A DNA stretch of 20,100 nucleotides from Chloroflexia bacterium (GTDB lineage: Bacteria; Chloroflexota; Chloroflexia; Thermomicrobiales; JALYUS01). The notes below the pieces were generated by a model. That model was not told the DNA's origin. It saw only the letters and a list, made by a program, of their open reading frames with translations, and did no database searches. The stretch is from the NCBI GenBank assembly GCA_025924435.1, contig JAICIL010000044.1, positions 1 through 20,100 of the forward strand, written 5' to 3'. Shown here in pieces: positions 15,299 through 20,100 of the stretch. Numbering within the stretch: position 1 is the stretch's first letter; each line of letters begins with the position of its first letter. The position numbers and the translations under genes are program-made.

Positions 15299-16085
15299 TT
15301 AGCCTGCATTATTCATAAAGGTGGGAAAGAGGAGGCAAGCAGATGCCAGAGTGCCTGACCGGGATGACTGAATGCGCGGATGCAGGCGCACGCGCTCCGG
15401 CCACTGCCGCACCCGCACCGTTTCCAGCGTCATCCGTGCTACCGCTGCCGCCACCAGTCTGCGGCGCAGGGTGTCGAGCAGCCAGTAGGCCGCCGCGTGC
15501 AACAACCGCCGGAACCGGTTCGCCCAGAAGCGGTGGCAACTGAGGTGGTGGCAGCGGACGTAGTGCTTGAAGTCCTTGACCCATCCTTCCGCCCCGCCCC
15601 GCTGAGTGTACCAGTGGTAGAGCGTTTCGGGATCACCGGTGCGACTGGTGACGACGAAGCGCGTGTTTGTGCCCATCGCCCCCTTCGGCAGCCGTTGCGC
15701 CTCCGCCTTGAACACCACACGGCCGATTGCTGCACCGCAGCAGCGAGCGGGGCGGCAGCGTGTGCCGCTAATCGGGTGTTATCCAAGAGGGCGACGGTCA
15801 GTTCGATCCCCTCGCGCTCGCAGAAGTCGTAGACGGCGGGCAAAGCGAACCCGGCGTCAGCGCGGATCGCGATCTGCACCCTCGGAAAGGCCGCGCGCAG
15901 TCGCTGGACGAGCCGGGTGAGGATCGCAACGGCACCTGTGCCTGCATGGGCGTTACCGGGAAGTCAAGGCGACGGCGAGCAACTGTGATCGGTGTCGCCG
16001 TCGAAGATCAGCAGGGGGTTGATAGATGTGCTGGCGGTAGTAGCCGTTGCATCTTCTTCAAGGACACTTTCATAATGCGGGTTAA
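15299..16085 (-). mobile_element. IS1380-family insertion sequence remnant, internally deleted, both ends present
   Basis: The element is about 790 bp, roughly half the usual size. Its two ends form an imperfect inverted repeat: TTAGCCTGCATTAT at 15299-15312 on the plus strand and TTAACCCGCATTAT on the minus strand from 16085, with 12 of 14 positions alike. Similarity continues after a 3-nt gap (AAAGGTG against AAAGTG). The interior is the decayed C-terminal part of an IS1380-type transposase. The coding N-terminus is missing, so the right end joins almost directly to the transposase core. No clean target duplication was identified. Confidence 0.65.
15313..16063 (-). pseudogene. IS1380-family transposase, N-terminally truncated and multiply frameshifted
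   Basis: Minus-strand pieces in changing frames align in order with an IS1380 DDE transposase. NGYYRQHIYQPLLIFDGDT runs from 16048; a shift near 15986 gives QLLAVALT; an extra T at 15961 gives PGNAHAGTGAVAIL ... RADAGFALPAVYDF; a break with some lost sequence near 15720-15750 leads to FKAEAQRLPKG ... TNTRFVVTSRTGDPETLYHW ... CHRFWANRFRRLLHAAAYW. A last shift near 15375 restores HPGQALWHLLASSFPPL, ending at an ancestral TGA (15315-15313). Without that shift, translation runs on to 15299. The first part of the protein is absent. At least four frame changes show long inactivity, so it cannot move itself. Confidence 0.8.
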
Positions 16086-16090
16086 GTGCA

Positions 16091-16240
16091 AACCGCAAAG
16101 CCGCGAAGGACGCGGAGGGCGCAAAGAAGAAAAATTATGTGGGGAGAGAAGAATTGGGATGCACCCCCGTTCTCCCGCTTCCATCATCCCTTGTCGCCTT
16201 TTTCCTTTGCGTCCTTTGCGCTCTTCGCGGCTTTGCGGTT
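16091..16240. repeat. Long inverted-repeat element with CGCAAAG arms
   Basis: The left arm (16091-16134) and right arm (16199-16240) are near-perfect reverse complements beginning AACCGCAAAGCCGCGAAG. They are built from CGCAAAG/CGCGAAG/GACGC words and separated by 64 bp of unrelated sequence. The element sits between the IS remnant and the 3' end of the redoxin gene and could act as a transcript-end hairpin. From general knowledge, similar arms are found in many unrelated genomes and are often mis-annotated as Lys/Arg-rich peptides. Confidence 0.8.
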
Positions 16241-16265
16241 CGTCCCGGTTCCGGCCAGACGGCGC

Positions 16266-17216
16266 TCAGGTGAATGGCTGGAAGGTCATCGGCAATGTGA
16301 AGGTGAGGCGTTGCGGCGGGAAGCATTCGTCCGTCGTGCATGCCTGATAGCGGAGGGTCGCGGTGATCGTCACGTCCTCGCGCCGCTCGGCGAAGGTGAG
16401 GGCGGTCGCCAGCGTGATCGTCCCGTCGTAGACTGGCAACTCCTCGTCGAGCCAGTCCATGTGGAGTGTGTGCGGCGGCGGATAGCGCACCGGCTCGACC
16501 GTCACCGTCTCCGGCGCGTCAATCTCCAGCGTCGTCGGGATGTAGCCGTCCGGCAGCGGGCGCCCGTAGATGTGGACGCCGGGCGCGGCCTGGATCGCCA
16601 CGCGCAATCCGATCCGCTCTCCGCGCACGAAGGCGCCGGTGTCGAGCGATGCCACGGCGACGATCCCCTCTCCCTCTTGCCGGTCCCGCGGCCCATTGCC
16701 GCCGACCGCCAGGCCGAAATGCTCGCGCAGGCTCGTCGCGGCGGCATTGCGCGTCCGGTGGCCGTCATGGAAGACCTTGTCCACCACGCGGCCATCCGCG
16801 CCGATGAAATAGGTGCCGGGGTAGGGGATGCCGTAGTGCTCGTTCGTCGGCTCGACGGTCGTGTTGAGGATGCCGAGCGCCGCGATGAACGCGCTCCCCT
16901 CGTCGGAGAGGAGGGGATAGGTGATCCCCCGCGCGGCGGCGAAGGCGGCGAGCGTCTCCTGGGAGTCGTAACTGAGGGCGAAGGGGGCGATGCCGCTCGC
17001 TTCGAGGGTGGGCAGATTCGCCTGCAACTCCACGAGTTGCGCTTTGCAGAACGGTCACCACGACGCGCTGCGGTGGACGACGATCATCGCGGGCTTGCCG
17101 CCCCGCGCCGTGGCGAAGCGGACCGGCCGGCCGTGCTGGTCGGGCAGCGTGAAATCCGGGAAGCGGTCGCCGATCGCGGGGCCGGTCGGGAATGTCGGCG
17201 CGGTCGGTGTGGTCAT
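16266..17216 (-). CDS. Redoxin-DsbD_N fusion, predicted selenoprotein (TGA = Sec54)
   Basis: Reading from ATG 17216-17214 (AAGGA 9 nt upstream), the frame is open to TGA 16268-16266, 316 residues, except for TGA at codon 54 (17057-17055). Residues 13-165 are an AhpC/TSA-type redoxin: IGDRFPDFTLPDQHGRPV, then VVHRSASW-U-P-F-C-KAQLVELQ, then YPLLSDEG and PGTYFIGADGRVVDKV. The TGA replaces the first cysteine of the usual W-C-P-F-C motif; the resolving cysteine is C57. Residues about 190-312 resemble the DsbD N-terminal domain, with a cysteine pair C293/C298 in YQACTTDEC and then FPPQRL. There is no signal peptide, so it appears cytoplasmic. Family knowledge suggests thiol peroxidase or thiol-disulfide exchange, with the second pair possibly reducing the selenylsulfide. 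A hairpin right after the TGA supports recoding. The alternative is a nonsense mutation splitting the gene. Confidence 0.82.
17024..17057 (-). promoter_or_regulatory. Bacterial SECIS candidate directing Sec at codon 54
   Basis: Counting from the UGA (17057-17055) on the mRNA, 14 nt are followed by a perfect 7-bp hairpin GCAACUC-GUG-GAGUUGC (17040-17024). The apical loop begins with G-U and starts 22 nt after the UGA, within the 16-37 nt window usual for bacterial SECIS elements. A competing pairing of CUGCAA (17049-17044) with UUGCAG (17027-17022) is also possible. SelB binding is inferred. Confidence 0.65.
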
Positions 17217-17289
17217 CGCGATGCATCCTTTCCTGTGGTGGCATAGTCAGGAAGGAGAACGCGGCGCGCGATGCGCTATTCCTCGCGCG

Positions 17290-18615
17290 TCACACGCGGG
17301 CGGCCATACCGTCCGGGACGGCGGGTTCCGGCAGATCGCGCTCGATGAGCAGGACCGCGCCCATGCCGAGGGTTGAGACGACGATCAGGATCCAGAAGAC
17401 CGGCTCGTACCGCCCGAAAAAGGTGTACAGGAGGCCCGCGCTGACCGGCGCCGCTGCCCGCGCCCCGGTGACGAAGAGCGCGAGCACGCCGCTGATCGTG
17501 CCGTACTCGCGCGGCCCGTACATCTCGGCGACGAGCGCGGCGCGCGCCGGGGTGATCGCGCCGAAGCCGATGCCGAAGAGGACGACGAAAACGATCACCC
17601 CGGCGGTTGACGCGGTGGTAACGAGCACGATCAGGCCGACCGTCTGGAAGAGGAAGATGCCCGCCGCGACATACCGGCGCGGGATGCGGCCGCCGAGCGG
17701 CGTGAAGATCAACCGCCCCGGCAGCGCGAGGGTGCCGATCAGACCCGCCGCCGTCGCCGCAAAGCCCGTGCTGAAACCGTGGTCCGTCAGATACGGGATG
17801 ATGTGCACCGTCACGGCGACATTGGCGAGGAAGGCGAGGCAGAATGCCCCCGTTAGCCAGCGGAAGGACGCGCTGCGGAAGGCGTCCCGCGCGCGGACGC
17901 TCTTTTCCGAGGACTGAGGACTGCGGGTGCCCTTTGGGCAGCATGAGGACTGGGTGGGGCCTTTGCTGCCCGCTGCCCGCTGCGTGCCGCCCGGCCCGCC
18001 ATCGGGCAAGAGGCCGAGGTCCTGCGGGCGGCGGCGGAGGACGAGGGCGTGGAGGGGGATCGTGGTGGCGGCGAGGATGATCGCCAGCGTGACGAACGCC
18101 GCCCGCCAGCCCTCGGTGCGGATCAGCCAGGAAATCAGCGGGATGAAAATGACGCTGGCGAAGCCGCCGACGAAGGTGATGATCGTCAGGGCGCGCGCCC
18201 GGTAGCGCGAGAACCACGTCGCGATCGCCGCGAAGGCGGGTTCGTAGAAGATCGCCGCCATCGCCACGCCGAGCGCCGCCCAGATGAGGTAGAAGAGCGG
18301 GAGGTTGCGCACGACGGAGAGCGCGAGCAGCAGCAAGGCCGCCGCGCACGATCCGGCGGTCATCAGCAGGCGGGGGCCGTGCCGGTCTACCCACCTTCCG
18401 ACGAACAGCCCCGCCACGCCGGAGCAGGCGAGCGCGAGCGAGAAGGCCCCGGTCATCGCGGCGCGCGACCAGCCGAGACCATTCCCCATCGGCTTGAGGA
18501 AGACCGAGAACCCGTAGTAGAGGATGCCCCACGAGACGACCTGCGTGCAGGCGAGCGCGAGCAGCATCACCCACCCGTAGTAGACAACGCGCGGCGCGCG
18601 CAGCGGTTTAGACAC
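17290..18615 (-). CDS. Major facilitator superfamily transporter (OFA/monocarboxylate-type)
   Basis: The 441-aa product starts at GTG 18615-18613; the next in-frame starts fall inside the first membrane helix. There is no Shine-Dalgarno, because the sequence before the GTG is entirely repeat DNA. Twelve hydrophobic segments are visible. The first begins at YYGWVMLLALACTQVVSWGILYYGFSVFLKPM, and the loop 2-3 MFS motif appears as GRWVDRHGPR (about 73-82). The central loop between helices 6 and 7 is enlarged, with residues about 209-236 encoded by the GGACTGA/CTGCC repeat. Family members export or import small carboxylates or drugs; the substrate here is unknown. It lies 74 nt upstream of the selenoprotein gene on the same strand and downstream of the ArsN1-like gene, so a resistance-related efflux role is possible. 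Confidence 0.88.
   Translation of the reverse strand: MSKPLRAPRVVYYGWVMLLALACTQVVSWGILYYGFSVFLKPMGNGLGWSRAAMTGAFSLALACSGVAGLFVGRWVDRHGPRLLMTAGSCAAALLLLALSVVRNLPLFYLIWAALGVAMAAIFYEPAFAAIATWFSRYRARALTIITFVGGFASVIFIPLISWLIRTEGWRAAFVTLAIILAATTIPLHALVLRRRPQDLGLLPDGGPGGTQRAAGSKGPTQSSCCPKGTRSPQSSEKSVRARDAFRSASFRWLTGAFCLAFLANVAVTVHIIPYLTDHGFSTGFAATAAGLIGTLALPGRLIFTPLGGRIPRRYVAAGIFLFQTVGLIVLVTTASTAGVIVFVVLFGIGFGAITPARAALVAEMYGPREYGTISGVLALFVTGARAAAPVSAGLLYTFFGRYEPVFWILIVVSTLGMGAVLLIERDLPEPAVPDGMAARV
17909..17990. repeat. Composite GGACTGA plus CCGCTGCC repeat inside the MFS gene
   Basis: GAGGACTGAGGACTG (17909-17923), a further TGAGGACTGGG (17944-17954) and a GCTGCCCGCTGCCCGCTGCG tract (17965-17984) lie in frame in the MFS coding sequence. 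They add a Ser/Gly/Cys-rich stretch (TQSSCCPKGTRSPQSSEK) to the cytoplasmic loop. The two-part order is the same as at 2699-2770. Confidence 0.8.
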
Positions 18616-18616
18616 G

Positions 18617-18756
18617 GGGATTGAACCACAGAGGCACAGAGAAGTATGGAGAAATACTCAGAATAATTCGCTCGTATAGCGGTTGTGTCGCTCCCATCTC
18701 CGTTTTCTCCCTCTCGGTGTTTCTCTGTGTTCTCTGTGCCTCTGTGGTTCAATCCC
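18617..18756. repeat. 140-bp inverted-repeat element with perfect 27-bp ends
   Basis: Positions 18617-18643 and 18730-18756 are exact reverse complements over 27 bp (core CCACAGAGGCACAGAGAA). They enclose 86 bp that is distinctly more AT-rich than the surroundings. The element fills the gap between the acetyltransferase and MFS genes: the TAG stop of the former shares base 18756, and the GTG of the latter is one base away from the other end. Its arms translate as NHRGTE-type peptides, which by general knowledge recur across many bacterial phyla. Confidence 0.85.
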
Positions 18757-19286
18757 TACGTCAGATTCGCCGGGATGAGTCGTTCGACGATCACGGTGTC
18801 CTTCCAGACGCCGTCGAGTTTGCCGTGATTCTGATAGACGCCCACCTCGCGGAAGCCGACTTTGGCGCAGAGGGCGCGGCTGGCGGCGTTTTCCGGGAAG
18901 ACGCGGGAGAGCAATTTCCACAGCCCGGCGCGCTCCGCCGCCGCGATCAGCCCGTCCATCAGCACGACGCCGACGCCCCGCCCGCGATACCGCTCGTGGA
19001 TGTAGACGGAGAACTCGGCCACCCCGGCGTAGCAGGCGCGCGTCCGGTAGCCGTCCGTCGCGGCCCAGCCGACGACCCGCGCCCCGCCGCCCTCCGCGAT
19101 GGTCGCGACGACGACCGGATGGCGCTCGTCGTGGGCGGCGAGCCAGGCGCGGCGCTCCTCCGGGGTGCGCTCCTCCGTCTCGAAGGTGGCGATCCGCGCG
19201 CGGATGCCCTGATTGTAGATTTCGGCAATCGCCGCCGCGTCGTCCATCGTCGCGGGACGCACCGTTACCGCCGCTGCCACGGTCAC
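18756..19286 (-). CDS. GNAT N-acetyltransferase, ArsN1/phosphinothricin-acetyltransferase-like
   Basis: The product is 176 aa from GTG 19286-19284. GTG 19280-19278 is at least as likely, since GGGGGTGA precedes it as a Shine-Dalgarno. The fold is a single GNAT domain: VRPATMDDAAAIAEIYNQGI at the start, ATFETEERT, a VAEFSVYI strand, the acetyl-CoA loop R-G-R-G-V-G (101-106), PENAASRALCAKVGF, and a C-terminal GVWKDTVIVER. The IYNQGI...IATFET signature and length match the PAT-like group that includes ArsN1, which acetylates arsinothricin, and Pat/Bar, which acetylate phosphinothricin. Location beside arsM favours ArsN1. The assignment of the true substrate is inference. Its stop abuts the 140-bp inverted-repeat element. 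Confidence 0.82.
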   Translation of the reverse strand: MTVAAAVTVRPATMDDAAAIAEIYNQGIRARIATFETEERTPEERRAWLAAHDERHPVVVATIAEGGGARVVGWAATDGYRTRACYAGVAEFSVYIHERYRGRGVGVVLMDGLIAAAERAGLWKLLSRVFPENAASRALCAKVGFREVGVYQNHGKLDGVWKDTVIVERLIPANLT

Positions 19287-19458
19287 CCCCCTGCTTGCTC
19301 CGTCGGCGGATATGCCGGCGAAATGAAGGCCCCCTCCCGCTTTCGTCCGAGAAACATCGGCCCGCTACCGCGCAGTGTAGCGAAATGAACCCGCGTATGC
19401 ACAGTGCGCCGGAACCGAATGCCGCGGGGGCGTTTATGCATGGCACACAATCGCGTGC
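19287..19458. other. Short gap between arsM and the acetyltransferase gene
   Basis: The 172 bp contain the AGGGGG preceding the acetyltransferase and no recognisable gene, ArsR-type operator palindrome or T-tailed hairpin. Small frames on both strands are low-complexity. Confidence 0.5.
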
Positions 19459-20100
19459 TCATCGCGTGCGCGCACCACCCCCGCCCGGTTTGACGGCGCG
19501 GACGAAGGCGCTGATGAACCGGCTCGCGACCGCGTCCGTTACGCGTGTCGTCGCGTCGGCGGATGCGCCGCAGCAGGCGGAGCCGCAAATGTCGTCCGCG
19601 CTGTAGCGGTGGACTTCTCGAATCTCAATCTCCCCGAAACCGGCGGCGGCCAGTTTCTCGCGGTATACTCCCGCTTCGAGCGCGCCGGCGATGCAGCCGG
19701 TCCACAGTTCGATGTCGCGCCGCACCGCATCGGGGATCGCGGCTTCGCCCGGCTCGGCGCCGCGGATCGCGACATCGCTGATCGCCAACCGGCCGCCGGG
19801 CCGCAGCACGCGGAACGCCTCGCGCAGCACCGCGTCCTTGTCCGTGCTCAGGTTGACGACGCAGTTCGAGATGATGACATCCACGGCGCCGTCCGGCAGC
19901 GGAATCGCCTCGATCCGCCCCTTGAGGAACTCGGCGTTCGCGACGCCCGCCTTGCGCCGGTTCGCGCGGGCAAGGGCGAGCATTTCGTCCGTCATGTCGA
20001 GGCCGTACGCCTTGCCCGACGATGTGACTCGCCGCGCGGACAATAAGACATCGATGCCGCCGCCGGAACCGAGGTCCAGCACCGTCTCGCCCGGTTTCAA
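19459..20100 (-). CDS. arsM: Arsenite methyltransferase ArsM, 5' end outside window
   Basis: 213 residues are visible, continuing past the window edge; the first visible codon is TTG inside LKPGETVLDLGSGGG, so the N-terminus with its first arsenic-binding cysteine is missing. Visible features: the SAM-binding VLDLGSGGGID, AYGLDMTDEML, IISNCVVNLSTDK and ELWTGCIAGALEAG, whose cysteines correspond to two of the arsenite-binding residues of ArsM, plus VLRPGGRLAISDV. The reaction is SAM-dependent methylation of As(III) in the cytoplasm. The C-terminal tail has a cysteine cluster (CGSACCG). It is upstream of the ArsN1-like gene on the same strand, 172 bp apart. Confidence 0.9.
   Translation of the reverse strand: MKPGETVLDLGSGGGIDVLLSARRVTSSGKAYGLDMTDEMLALARANRRKAGVANAEFLKGRIEAIPLPDGAVDVIISNCVVNLSTDKDAVLREAFRVLRPGGRLAISDVAIRGAEPGEAAIPDAVRRDIELWTGCIAGALEAGVYREKLAAAGFGEIEIREVHRYSADDICGSACCGASADATTRVTDAVASRFISAFVRAVKPGGGGARTR

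Noticed and set aside
16266..17033. 255-aa redoxin starting at GTG 17033
   Set aside because: This start removes the active site and lies within the conserved QLVELQ helix. The frame upstream encodes the expected redoxin N-terminus, interrupted only by the TGA read as Sec.
16765..17244. Overlapping frame opening MHRDDHTDRADIP just upstream of the redoxin start
   Set aside because: It is out of phase with the redoxin sequence and has no domain; it only uses an ATG 7 nt earlier.
18567..18752. Small protein MNHRGTENTEKHREG... on the minus strand
   Set aside because: It is a translation of the inverted-repeat element 18617-18756 and the start of the MFS gene in another frame, not a gene.
1..20100. 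CRISPR array, tRNA, rRNA or phage genes
   Set aside because: No regularly spaced repeats of CRISPR size, no cloverleaf or rRNA-like stretch and no phage structural motif were seen. The tandem tracts are 7-bp units without spacers.

Overview
The window is high-GC bacterial DNA from a chromosome with no rRNA, tRNA, CRISPR array or phage module visible. The gene mix suggests a Chloroflexota (Thermomicrobia-like) bacterium: a large AAA/LuxR regulator, a Vgb-like propeller, a fused-subunit 2-oxoacid:ferredoxin oxidoreductase, a Tat-lipoprotein molybdenum hydroxylase, and many short interspersed repeats. This is an inference from gene style; no marker gene settles it.

Layout. 1-141 (+) is the C-terminal HTH of a LuxR regulator. 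347-2668 (-) is a rubredoxin/GltD/ferredoxin multidomain oxidoreductase with its own terminator. Divergent from it, 3093-5965 (+) encodes a two-subunit molybdenum hydroxylase (2Fe-2S subunit plus Tat-lipoprotein catalytic subunit). 6355-12051 (+) holds a 1005-aa ATPase/LuxR regulator, a secreted seven-bladed propeller and a membrane acyltransferase. 12124-15004 (-) is a korA-korB operon for a ferredoxin-linked 2-oxoacid oxidoreductase. 15299-16085 is a decayed, internally deleted IS1380-family element. 16266-20100 (-) runs arsM (partial), an ArsN1-like acetyltransferase, an MFS transporter and a redoxin.

The most important observation is in that redoxin. Plain ORF calling splits it, but one frame from 17216 to 16266 is interrupted only by a TGA at codon 54. 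That TGA sits exactly at the first cysteine position of a W-C-P-F-C thioredoxin-type motif (W-TGA-P-F-C), and a hairpin with a GUG apical loop begins 14 nt after it. This fits a selenoprotein with a bacterial SECIS element. The protein is also unusual in fusing the redoxin to a DsbD-N-like domain with a second cysteine pair.

The second theme is short repeats of at least five kinds: GGACTGA tandem tracts often paired with CTGCC/CCGCTG tracts, GTTCG tracts, C-rich palindromes, and two long inverted-repeat elements. Some are intergenic. Others lie inside genes, adding in-frame linker residues to KorA and the MFS transporter, supplying the korA stop codon, and occupying the entire leader of the MFS gene.
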